A DNA stretch of 19,835 bases from DATAXP01 sp036272935 (GTDB taxonomy: Bacteria > Planctomycetota > Planctomycetia > Pirellulales > PNKZ01), in NCBI GenBank assembly GCA_036272935.1, contig DATAXP010000085.1:1-19835 (forward strand), in the 5' to 3' direction. The translations under genes and the position numbers were made by a program. The notes under the pieces were generated by a model that did no database searches, was not told where the DNA came from, and was given only the letters and a program-made list of their open reading frames with translations. The first letter of the stretch is position 1, and each line of letters starts with the position of its first letter. Below are positions 1 through 6,299 of this stretch, in pieces.

Positions 1-137
1 TGCGACGCTTCGCGATCAGCCTGCTCAAACAGGACTCTTCACCCGGCAGCATCCGCCGCAAACGAAAACGGGCCGCTTGGAACCATCACACCCTCGCAAC
101 CATCCTCAACATCACAACTTAAGGTGCGGTTGCCCTG
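1..137 (+). mobile_element. 3' end of an ISAs1-family insertion sequence (truncated by window)
   Basis: The plus strand carries the last part of an ISAs1-like transposase (stop at 120-122). It is followed after 10 bases by TTGCCCTG at 130-137. Read inward this is CAGGGCAA, and ISAs1-family terminal repeats usually begin with CAGGG, so the right end is placed at about 137. The other end and any target duplication lie outside the window. The boundary is inferred and was not confirmed by finding the partner repeat. Confidence 0.6.
3..122 (+). CDS. ISAs1-family transposase, C-terminal fragment
   Basis: An open frame enters from the left edge and ends with TAA at 120-122, giving 39 visible residues. 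It contains RRFAISLLKQD, then a basic run IRRKRKRAAWNHH, and ends LATILNIT. This matches the usual end of ISAs1 (H-repeat-associated, DDE-type) transposases: a conserved R-x-x-A-x-x-L-L-K followed by a basic stretch, a G/A-W-x-x-x-x-L and a short hydrophobic tail. The catalytic core is outside the window, so intactness cannot be judged. It converges on the PLA2-like gene, whose stop codon lies inside the transposase end. Confidence 0.65.
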   Translation, partial: RRFAISLLKQDSSPGSIRRKRKRAAWNHHTLATILNITT

Positions 138-654
138 AGGAATCGTCCTGCCCAGATTGATAATACGACTCACCGAATGTTGCCACAGCGCGGTAGTACG
201 CGTCCGCAAGGTTCGTACATGCGACCAATGAATAAATATTGGACGCTCCCGGCCTGCGACTGGCACCGTAGCAAATCTGTCTCATATCGACCCAGAAGTC
301 ATAGTCACATTCATACCGGTCTGCCCCGCACGTGCCATAACAGATGTCATGCGTATCACACGCGGACGTAAAGTCGTATGGCCCACCGCCAATACCCAGT
401 GGCGCGCTGCAACCATTAGTGAGTGGGCTATACCCTGGCTTCGGATTAGCAGTTCGTTGCTCGCAACTTGCGCCACCGATCCCGCGCCATCGTCCGCCGC
501 ATGGCGCGAGTCCTGATGGGTCCGTCAAAGATCCCGGATTGCCGTCGGCGTATTCATACAGGCTTCGCCATCCGCGCATCACGAATTCATCACTCATCAT
601 GATGCCGCCGTAACTGCCTCGGGTATCGAGCGCATTTACATATCGCACATCCAT
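112..654 (-). CDS. RHS-core tip fused to a phospholipase-A2-like domain, copy A
   Basis: A 180-residue protein. Residues 30-49 (SLYEYADGNPGSLTDPSGL) are the closing motif of an RHS/YD-repeat core, the place where polymorphic toxins switch to their variable C-terminal domain. Residues 85-130 form a PLA2-like module: a glycine-rich loop (GIGGGPYDF), then CDTHDICY (99-106) with the His-Asp pair that in secreted PLA2s supports catalysis and calcium binding, and paired cysteines (C109, C116, C128). It probably hydrolyses phospholipids, but this is inferred from motifs only. There is no signal peptide and no RHS barrel, so it is an orphan tip. The ATG at 654 overlaps the end of the membrane-protein gene by 19 bases and has no Shine-Dalgarno, which suggests translational coupling. 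The frame is open further upstream, but alignment with copy B supports this start. The last residues appear to come from the adjacent IS end. Confidence 0.7.
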   Translation of the reverse strand: MDVRYVNALDTRGSYGGIMMSDEFVMRGWRSLYEYADGNPGSLTDPSGLAPCGGRWRGIGGASCEQRTANPKPGYSPLTNGCSAPLGIGGGPYDFTSACDTHDICYGTCGADRYECDYDFWVDMRQICYGASRRPGASNIYSLVACTNLADAYYRAVATFGESYYQSGQDDSSGQPHLKL

Positions 655-986
655 CGTACTGACGCGCCGGCGAATGAACAAACGGCGCTGAGCGCGAATA
701 CAATCGCCACAGTGGCCATCAGACACGGATCGTTGCTCGTCGCCCGAGAGAAAAATACGGTGGCCTGCGGCGACGCGTAAAGAATCGCCCAAAGCCACCA
801 GCACCTCGGGATGGCGACGCTCGTGAGCGTCACGATCCCGAATTGCGCAAGAAATACCTCGTAACGAGTGGCACGGACGATGGCTTCAGCAAAAAAGCCG
901 GCGCCGAGGCTTACCAGGACCAATACCGCGGAAACAAGCTGCTCTGGAAAACTCAACACTGAGCATCCGCGTCGTTTCCCCGACAT
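636..986 (-). CDS. Small three-helix membrane protein of unknown function
   Basis: A 116-residue protein with three hydrophobic segments: about residues 18-40 (LVSAVLVLVSLGAGF...), about 47-70 (FGIVTLTSVAIPR followed by WWLWAILYA) and about 88-108 (CLMATVAIVFALSAVC). I do not recognise a family. The ATG at 986 is chosen because AAGGA lies about 7 bases upstream; a GTG at 1007 would add seven residues. The gene sits between two PLA2-like genes on the same strand and overlaps the ATG of copy A by 19 bases. Polymorphic toxins are normally encoded beside an immunity protein and many immunity proteins are small membrane proteins, so an immunity role is possible. That is inference from position only. 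A MITE-like palindrome begins about 24 bases upstream of the start and may have altered its promoter. Confidence 0.5.
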   Translation of the reverse strand: MSGKRRGCSVLSFPEQLVSAVLVLVSLGAGFFAEAIVRATRYEVFLAQFGIVTLTSVAIPRCWWLWAILYASPQATVFFSRATSNDPCLMATVAIVFALSAVCSFAGASVRWMCDM

Positions 987-1009
987 TGCATCATCCTTGC
1001 AATCCACGT

Positions 1010-1146
1010 CTAACAGCCTGTTGAATTATTCGGGTGCCACTGGCTGCTTGTCAGCCAGTGCATGGAAACCACGACAACACTGGCAGGCAAGCTGCCAGTG
1101 GCACCCAACGACGTTCCTGAATTCGAATACTTCAACAGGCTGCTAA
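1010..1146. repeat. MITE-like nested palindrome, about 137 bp
   Basis: The ends form a 16-base terminal inverted repeat with 14 matches: CTAACAGCCTGTTGAA at 1010-1025 against TTCAACAGGCTGCTAA at 1131-1146. A second, perfect inverted pair, GGGTGCCACTGGC (1032-1044) and its complement (1093-1105), lies inside. Two further local hairpins are CACTGGCT/AGCCAGTG (1038-1045, 1053-1060) and CACTGGCA/TGCCAGTG (1078-1085, 1093-1100). It carries no credible gene. The structure fits a non-autonomous element or a REP-type paired hairpin. The remaining bases between here and the neighbouring gene end (1147-1252) show nothing recognisable. Confidence 0.75.
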
Positions 1147-1252
1147 CCTTTCCCAAATGGTCGCCCGCAAGTCACGACGTTTTCGGGCAAGCATCGCGGC
1201 GCCCACCGGCGTATCTTACGGTAGAGTCGTTGCCCGTAAGGCGGACAGGTGT

Positions 1253-1807
1253 TCAACCATATCGTCCCGAGATATTCCCGCAGTCGCATGGCATCCACAC
1301 GCATGCGCTGTCCTGGGAGTCTTGGTATGGCGTGTTCCCGCCTGCGCGTACGCCATAGTAATAGACGCTGGCGGCGTCAAAGCAGTCACTTAGGTTGCGA
1401 GGAGATAATCGGTAGCGGTCGATGCAGATCTGCTTCGCGTCAATCCAAAGATTGTAGTCGCATTGGTAACGATCGGACGCGCAGGTGCTGTAACAAATAT
1501 CGTGTTGGACGCAAGCGGGAGTAAAATTATACGGCCCCGCTCCGACAACCGAGCAAGCGACGCCCGACGGTGGAACTTGCGGGTTCTGCATGCTCGTGCG
1601 CTGTTCACAACACCCACCGGAAGCCTTGCGCCACCTGCCGGTGCATGGCGCAAGGCCTGAGGGATCGGTTAATGAAGCCGGGTTGCTGTCGGCATACTCG
1701 TAAAGGCTGCGCCAGCGCCGCATCACGTATTCGTCACTCAGCAGGATGCCGTCTTGCGGCGGAGGATCAATCACGGCTTCCATACCTGGCCCGAAGTTCG
1801 CGTACAT
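1253..1807 (-). CDS. RHS-core tip fused to a phospholipase-A2-like domain, copy B
   Basis: A 184-residue paralogue of the gene at 112-654. The RHS closing motif (SLYEYADSNPASLTDPSGL, residues 34-52) is followed by a PLA2-like module with GAGPYNF (89-95), CVQHDICY (99-106) and the cysteine-rich SDRYQCDYNLW stretch. The His-Asp pair and surrounding cysteines are intact, so it could be an active lipase-type effector. There is no secretion signal or RHS barrel. The ATG at 1807 follows GGAG about 8 bases upstream, a convincing start. Unlike copy A it keeps its own C-terminal tail, which contains CVWMPCDCGN. It lies downstream of the transglutaminase-like gene on the same strand, and the membrane-protein gene follows after the MITE-like palindrome. 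Confidence 0.75.
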   Translation of the reverse strand: MYANFGPGMEAVIDPPPQDGILLSDEYVMRRWRSLYEYADSNPASLTDPSGLAPCTGRWRKASGGCCEQRTSMQNPQVPPSGVACSVVGAGPYNFTPACVQHDICYSTCASDRYQCDYNLWIDAKQICIDRYRLSPRNLSDCFDAASVYYYGVRAGGNTPYQDSQDSACVWMPCDCGNISGRYG

Positions 1808-1933
1808 AGGATATCTCCGTTCCGTTAACTCAATTACGCCGGTGTCGTAGCCGTGGCGGTGATGGACCCGGTGGCAGCGCGGCCACCGGATACGATGGTA
1901 GCGCGTCTTGGGCAGCGTTCATTTGGCGCTCGT

Positions 1934-3343
1934 TCACCAGCCGATGCAACACCCCGATCGCCGCATTTCTGTCGGACGACTGCAACCTTGACAAAGGTGA
2001 TTCATCGACGCCGTCGCGCGATGCCGCTTCCCAGTGCTGGCGGCTGGAAGAACCGGGCCGCGATTCCACTCGCGAAGATGCGAGTTTCGACTCGTGGCGT
2101 GCGTTTGACCGACGAGTTCAAAGTGCAGCAACGCATGGTGCCCGCCGGGGAGCTGGACCCATTCGGCCCGCATAGGTTTGTGCCAGTCGTACTCGGGAAT
2201 TTCCACTTCAACCGTCTGTCCGCTCGGCGATTGCACCAGGTGGCGCGTGAGCGACCCGTGCCAGTGCAGCGCTGCTCCATCGTTCCGATCGCCGCGCGAC
2301 AACGCCTCGCCGGCCGACACGGGCGCGAATGGATCGCGTGGAACTTGGATCAGGATCGTCTTGCCGAATTCGCCACGAACGCAGTGCACGCCCGCTGGCC
2401 AGTCGTGATTATCGAACGGCGGCGGGACCGAAGCGTTCAGAAACGCATGCCCTCGCCGGCGCATTGCTATGTGAATCGAGAGCACCCGGTGCGACTCGGA
2501 GAAGTAACGGTTCGCCGGCGCGAGCTGCGACGCGCAGCGGAGCGTGTCGGCCGCCTCAATAAGCCGACCGTTGGCCTGCAAACAGTAGCCGCGCGTAGCG
2601 ACAAACTCGGCAAGTTCCTCGCGCGGCGTCAGTGATTTCAGGTAAATCCCGTCCCGCACGTCCGCGTCGACAATCGGCGCTGGCCAGTTTCTGTAATGCG
2701 CGTCAGGCAGAAAGTGGACGCCCGGGCCCGTTGCTTCGATGTTGAAACGGTCGGCATGGAACCACAGCTTGCCCTGTGGATCATCCCAGCGAACGAACAA
2801 GTGCCGATACGCCTTGACAAGTCTCAACGGATAACCGAGCCGCCGGCCAACCGCGACGTAGATCACGGGCAGCGAGCCGCACGTGCCGCCGATTCCGTTG
2901 ATGATGGCATGAATGAACCCGTCGTTAGCGCTTTTTCCGAACTCCTTCGGAACCGGGGCACGCGGTGCGAGCGCTTGCCATTTTGGGTTGTAACGGACAC
3001 CGCATTCCCGCTGGAGCACGGTAATCAAATACAGAATCGAAAATCTGGCGTATGAGTGGTCGAACGCCGCGGGTGAATCGATGAATTTCTGACTGTTGGC
3101 GTCGATCGCCACGCGAACTTTCCTGGCCGCGTCGTCGATCCAATCCAACAAGCTGGCGATGTTGTAGACCTCGCCACCCGGCAAGCCCGAGGCGCAGATC
3201 AGATTGATCGCGGCAATGTCGAGTTTGCCGAGAAACTCGTCGGGGGCTTCGCAGACATCGGCAACCGTGGGGAGAGCGGCGTCGGAGCCGCACGCGGCAT
3301 CCCAACTTCTGACTTCGGTAGCTTCGACGGCAGCTTTCGGCAT
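1934..3343 (-). CDS. Transglutaminase-like (SirB1-type) protein
   Basis: A 469-residue protein. Residues 35-110 resemble the helical N-terminal part of SirB1/transglutaminase-like proteins. The papain-like core follows: FIHAIINGIGGTCGSLPVIY (about 143-162) with candidate nucleophile Cys155, YRHLFVRWDD with His181, and HADRFNIEATG (197-206) supplying an acidic third residue (Asp198 or Glu203). The role could be a cysteine protease or amide-transfer enzyme, but the substrate is unknown. Residues about 265-300 (AEFVATRGYCLQANGRLIEA...) look like a single tetratricopeptide-style helical hairpin. The ATG at 3343 is chosen because AAGGAG precedes it by about 7 bases; an in-frame ATG 48 bases upstream lacks this. 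No signal peptide is evident. The last 40 residues are low-complexity and basic and may not be conserved. Confidence 0.75.
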   Translation of the reverse strand: MPKAAVEATEVRSWDAACGSDAALPTVADVCEAPDEFLGKLDIAAINLICASGLPGGEVYNIASLLDWIDDAARKVRVAIDANSQKFIDSPAAFDHSYARFSILYLITVLQRECGVRYNPKWQALAPRAPVPKEFGKSANDGFIHAIINGIGGTCGSLPVIYVAVGRRLGYPLRLVKAYRHLFVRWDDPQGKLWFHADRFNIEATGPGVHFLPDAHYRNWPAPIVDADVRDGIYLKSLTPREELAEFVATRGYCLQANGRLIEAADTLRCASQLAPANRYFSESHRVLSIHIAMRRRGHAFLNASVPPPFDNHDWPAGVHCVRGEFGKTILIQVPRDPFAPVSAGEALSRGDRNDGAALHWHGSLTRHLVQSPSGQTVEVEIPEYDWHKPMRAEWVQLPGGHHALLHFELVGQTHATSRNSHLREWNRGPVLPAASTGKRHRATASMNHLCQGCSRPTEMRRSGCCIGW

Positions 3344-3442
3344 CGCCACGCTCCTTGGTCTGAGCCGGCATTGGCCCGTTCTCGCCGCCACGACGCAATC
3401 AAATTCGTGAACAGAACTTAAGCGATTTGCTTATCTCGGCGC

Positions 3443-3489
3443 AAAAAATTAGGCCGACTCGCCTCGGGTTTTGCCGAAGCGGCCGGCCT
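3443..3489 (-). terminator. Possible rho-independent terminator after the lysine-rich gene
   Basis: Read on the minus strand, AGGCCG (complement of 3484-3489) pairs with CGGCCT (complement of 3451-3456), enclosing a smaller GCCG/CGGC hairpin. Two bases later comes a run of six T residues (complement of 3443-3448). The loop is long (27 bases), so this is only a moderate candidate. It lies about 40 bases beyond the stop of the 31-residue gene. Confidence 0.4.
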
Positions 3490-3529
3490 TTCTCGTTGTA
3501 GTCGGGCCAAAAGGCCGAGCGGTCCGGGA

Positions 3530-3625
3530 CTACTTCTTCGACTTCTTCGACTTCTTCGCGCCGGCCTTCTTGGTGGACCGCTTGGCGGCCTTCTTCTTCA
3601 GCGACTTCTTGACGGTCTTCTTCAT
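3530..3625 (-). CDS. 31-residue lysine-rich basic protein
   Basis: The frame starts MKKTVKKSLKKKAAKRS and ends KKAGAKKSKKSKK, so more than half of the residues are lysine, with only Ala, Ser, Thr, Gly, Arg, Val and Leu otherwise. The composition resembles the C-terminal tails of histone H1-like and other nucleoid-binding proteins, which suggests a nucleic-acid-binding polycation. That is inference from composition. The start is unusually well supported, with GGAAGGAG about 8 bases before the ATG. A longer frame upstream has no ribosome binding site and a different composition. The gene is below the usual size cut-off of annotation pipelines. Confidence 0.6.
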   Translation of the reverse strand: MKKTVKKSLKKKAAKRSTKKAGAKKSKKSKK

Positions 3626-3865
3626 CGCAAAGACTCCTTCCAATGCGAGCGTCCGTTCTAACACAAAGCCAACCTTCTCGGGACGCCCAAGCAGAGAAGG
3701 TGACAGGTCGATCATGTACGTTCTCGATCGTTGCAGCGCTCCGTCGATCGCACGGATGCAATGGCAGCGCTGGCAACGAACGCGCCGATTGAAGCAGGTT
3801 TTGCGGTTTCGCGTCAAGGCGAGTTCGGCATGAGCCTCGACTGCCACGCATCAATTCGACCGTGC

Positions 3866-3989
3866 GGAATTGAAGCGCCCAGGGCGCAGAGAGCGCGGAG
3901 CAGACACAGAGAAGTCGGAATTCAAATCTCGGATTTCCGATTCTTTGTCTGCTTCTGTGCGTCCTCTGGGCCCTGGGCGGTTCAATTCC
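3866..3989. repeat. Palindromic intergenic repeat, about 124 bp
   Basis: The outer arms 3866-3885 (GGAATTGAAGCGCCCAGGGC) and 3970-3989 are inverted copies with 19 of 20 bases matching. Inner sequence continues the symmetry less exactly (CAGAGAGCGCGGAGCAGACA against TGTCTGCTTCTGTGCGTCCTC). No coding sequence is credible here. The rest of the gap between 3626 and 4105 holds no gene or clear promoter that I can support. Confidence 0.65.
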
Positions 3990-4105
3990 TCCTGCAAAAC
4001 CGTGGCTGCGGCATCGATCGCTTCGCTGGAGGCGTTCGTGTTGACGAAAGCCGCGATGCCAGCTAACTTTTGGAGATGGGCGTCAGCTTCTCGGTGTAGT
4101 TCGTT

Positions 4106-5458
4106 GTGATACCTTCCACACTCGATACGGTCTCGACAAATCTCGTCTCTTCCCCGGGCGGAGCCAACGGTCCCTTGGCTGGGTTCGACACACTAGGTCT
4201 TTCAGACACAATGCTCGGGGCGCTGCGTGAGGCCGCTTACGCCGAGCCCACACCGGTTCAAGCCGGCCTCATTCCTCGCGCCTTGGCGGGGGTCGACGTG
4301 CTCGGCCAGGCACGCACCGGCACCGGTAAGACGGCTTCGTTCGTCATCCCAATTCTCGAACGGCTCGAACGCCACAAGCGCGACGCGGGGCCGCAGGCGA
4401 TCATCCTCGTGCCGACGCGCGAGCTTGCCGTGCAGGTGCGTGAAGAAGCGGTGAAACTATCGCACGGCCGCAAGATGCACGTGGTGGCTCTGTACGGCGG
4501 CAAGCCCATTCGCCAGCAGATTGAAAAGCTGAAGCGCGGGGCCGAAATCGTCGTCGGCACGCCGGGACGAGTGCTCGACCATATCGGCCGCGGCACGCTG
4601 AAGCTCAGCGACCTGCGGATGGTGGTGCTCGACGAGGCGGATCGAATGCTCGACATCGGCTTCCGTCCCGACATCGAAAAAATCTTGCGGGTCTGTCCGC
4701 AATCGCGACAGACGCTGCTGCTCAGTGCCACGGTGCCACCGCCAGTCGAGCGGTTGGCCCGCCGCTACATGCACGAGCCGGAGAGCTTGAATTTTTCCTC
4801 CGGCGAGGTGTCGGTCGAGACGATCGAGCAGCACTATTTCACGGTTAGCCCCGAGAACAAGTTCGAGCTGCTGGTGAAGCTGCTGAAGCGCGAAGACCCA
4901 CAGCAGGCGATCGTGTTTTGCCGCACCAAGCGCGGCACCGACCGCGTGCAGCGCAACCTCAGCAAGCGGTTCGAGGGGGTCGACTGCATCCATGGCGATT
5001 TGCCGCAAAAGTCCCGCGACCGCGTGATGCTAGCGTTCCGCCAGGGGAATGTGAAAATCCTCGTCGCCACCGACGTGGTAGGCCGCGGCATCGACGTCAG
5101 CAGCATCTCGCACATCATCAACTACGACATCCCCGCGTTCTGCGACGACTACGTGCATCGCGTCGGCCGCACGGGACGCATGGGTCGCGAAGGGGTGGCG
5201 TACACCTTCGTCACGCCCGAGGAAGGCCCCGAGCTGACGCGCATCGAAATGCGCATCGAAAGGCTCTTAGGCCGCGACGAGATTCCGGGCTTCGAAGCGT
5301 TCGCCAAACCGACCGGCTCGGCCGTGCCTGCCAGCCCCGGGTCCGCGGCCGAGGGTTCCGGCGACGGCGAGCCCACTGCGGAGCCGGCCCCACCGGCGAA
5401 ACCACCGCTGTATGGCCGCGGCGGCCGCCCAATCCGCCGCATCCGCCGGGCACTGTAG
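4106..5458 (+). CDS. DEAD-box ATP-dependent RNA helicase, RhlE-like
   Basis: A 450-residue protein with all canonical superfamily-2 motifs in order: Q motif (FDTLGLSD...EPTPVQ, 27-52), motif I ARTGTGKT (69-76), Ia PTRELA (103-108), Ib TPGR (152-155), motif II DEAD (176-179), motif III SAT (207-209), and in the second RecA domain VFCRTKRGTDRV (270-281), ATDVVGRGID (321-330) and HRVGRTGR (351-358). It unwinds structured RNA using ATP, typically in ribosome assembly, mRNA turnover or cold adaptation. The tail (about 400-450) is rich in Pro, Ala and Gly and ends in a basic RRIRRAL, probably an RNA-binding extension. The GTG at 4106 is the first possible start after an in-frame stop at 4097 and has no clear Shine-Dalgarno. 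A later start near residue 24 is possible. Confidence 0.93.
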   Translation: MIPSTLDTVSTNLVSSPGGANGPLAGFDTLGLSDTMLGALREAAYAEPTPVQAGLIPRALAGVDVLGQARTGTGKTASFVIPILERLERHKRDAGPQAIILVPTRELAVQVREEAVKLSHGRKMHVVALYGGKPIRQQIEKLKRGAEIVVGTPGRVLDHIGRGTLKLSDLRMVVLDEADRMLDIGFRPDIEKILRVCPQSRQTLLLSATVPPPVERLARRYMHEPESLNFSSGEVSVETIEQHYFTVSPENKFELLVKLLKREDPQQAIVFCRTKRGTDRVQRNLSKRFEGVDCIHGDLPQKSRDRVMLAFRQGNVKILVATDVVGRGIDVSSISHIINYDIPAFCDDYVHRVGRTGRMGREGVAYTFVTPEEGPELTRIEMRIERLLGRDEIPGFEAFAKPTGSAVPASPGSAAEGSGDGEPTAEPAPPAKPPLYGRGGRPIRRIRRAL

Positions 5459-5520
5459 GCGCCGGGCGAGCGTTGTGAGGAACCACTGACAAGCAGGGAT
5501 GCGTCGCCGGCGCTCAACTG

Positions 5521-5901
5521 CTAACGTTCGTTCCCGACTAGCCGGGCCTTGGTGCGCATCGTTTTCGCCCGTTTTTTCGTCGAGCCATGGTCCGTCGCTT
5601 CTTGAGCGTCAATTACTGCGCGAATTACCTTTTGCAAGCTCTGCATAAACTCAGTGGCGGCTTTGTTCGTTCCGATTTTTTCAGAACCAAGAATGGCAAG
5701 GCACGCCGCGGGAACCTCGAGGGCGTCGGCTAAAGCGTTCAAGGTATCGACCGAGACGAAGCGCCTTCCTTGCTCGATCAAGGCGATTGAATTGCCTCCC
5801 TTGGAAAGGCCCGCCGCCTCGGCAAGCTGAACCTGCGTTAGTCCTCGAGCAAGCCGTACGCGCTTGATTGCCGCACCAAGCATTTCCTTTTCAATCGACA
5901 T
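5521..5901 (-). CDS. XRE-family helix-turn-helix transcriptional regulator
   Basis: A 126-residue protein. Residues 9-65 form a Cro/C1-type helix-turn-helix: IKRVRLARGLTQVQLAEAAG, then LSKGGNSIALIEQGRRFVSV and NALADALEVPAACL. The rest (75-126) is a helical, charged tail ending KKRAKTMRTKARLVGNER. It should bind a short palindrome as a dimer. The ATG at 5901 is preceded by GGAAGGAG about 8 bases upstream, and the open frame beyond it lacks support. It follows the 88-residue gene on the same strand by 31 bases. A palindrome between the likely -35 and -10 boxes of that unit is the obvious candidate operator, which suggests autorepression. The gene converges on the helicase gene. Confidence 0.85.
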   Translation of the reverse strand: MSIEKEMLGAAIKRVRLARGLTQVQLAEAAGLSKGGNSIALIEQGRRFVSVDTLNALADALEVPAACLAILGSEKIGTNKAATEFMQSLQKVIRAVIDAQEATDHGSTKKRAKTMRTKARLVGNER

Positions 5902-5932
5902 TGCACACGCTCCTTCCGAGCCTCGCAGCGAC

Positions 5933-6199
5933 CTACTTGTTTGAGCCTTCCGATCCCTCGTCGATCGCACGCGGGTCGTCCCAAGTCCTTGCCACAAAGT
6001 CCAATACTCTTTTCAGCTCACCGGGGCCTCGTTTTTCGACCCGCTCCCGAATCGTATATCGCTGGTTCATGCACCCAACCGTCCACTTCGCGAGCTTCCG
6101 AGACTGTTCGAGCGAGAGCGACCGTGTGCCGATCAAGCGCAGGCAGCTTCTTCCCGCTTGTTCGAGCGCCTGCTCGACCGCGGCGATTGGGTCGCCCAT
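5933..6199 (-). CDS. 88-residue protein of unknown function, first gene of the XRE unit
   Basis: I do not recognise this protein. It is mostly helical and charged: MGDPIAAVEQALEQAG, then SLSLEQSRKLAKWTVGCMNQ and a basic middle (RYTIRERVEKRGPGELKR), ending acidic (DDPRAIDEGSEGSNK). The only weak ribosome-binding cue before the ATG at 6199 is GGGA six bases upstream. It lies 31 bases before the XRE gene and directly downstream of a good-looking promoter, so the two are probably co-transcribed. The order of small protein then HTH regulator recalls HigBA-type toxin-antitoxin pairs, but I see no RelE/HigB-type motifs, so a toxin role is speculation. Confidence 0.5.
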   Translation of the reverse strand: MGDPIAAVEQALEQAGRSCLRLIGTRSLSLEQSRKLAKWTVGCMNQRYTIRERVEKRGPGELKRVLDFVARTWDDPRAIDEGSEGSNK

Positions 6200-6241
6200 C
6201 CTCTGTCCCGAAGGCGCTTTAGAGACTACAGCTCTTAGTCA

Positions 6242-6269
6242 AATATATCTTGCGGATATACCTAATCAA
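6242..6269 (-). promoter_or_regulatory. Predicted promoter with embedded operator palindrome
   Basis: On the minus strand TTGATT (complement of 6264-6269) and TATATT (complement of 6242-6247) are separated by 16 bases, a plausible sigma-70-type promoter about 43 bases upstream of the 88-residue gene. Between and overlapping these boxes lies the perfect palindrome TATATC-TTGCG-GATATA at 6244-6260 (6-base arms, 5-base centre). An operator here would block polymerase directly. The XRE protein encoded in the same unit is the likely ligand. The local AT-richness contrasts with the GC-rich surroundings. Confidence 0.55.
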
Positions 6270-6299
6270 GCGAGAAAGAACGCGCGAAGGCAACCGCCA

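Noticed and set aside
3530..3560. Short tandem repeat cttcttcga
   Set aside because: It is the coding of Lys-Lys-Ser runs in the 31-residue basic protein, so no separate repeat is needed to explain it.
5459..5520. Possible bidirectional terminator between the helicase and XRE genes
   Set aside because: Only a short GCGCCGG/CCGGCGC pairing with a long loop and no T-run; too weak to annotate.
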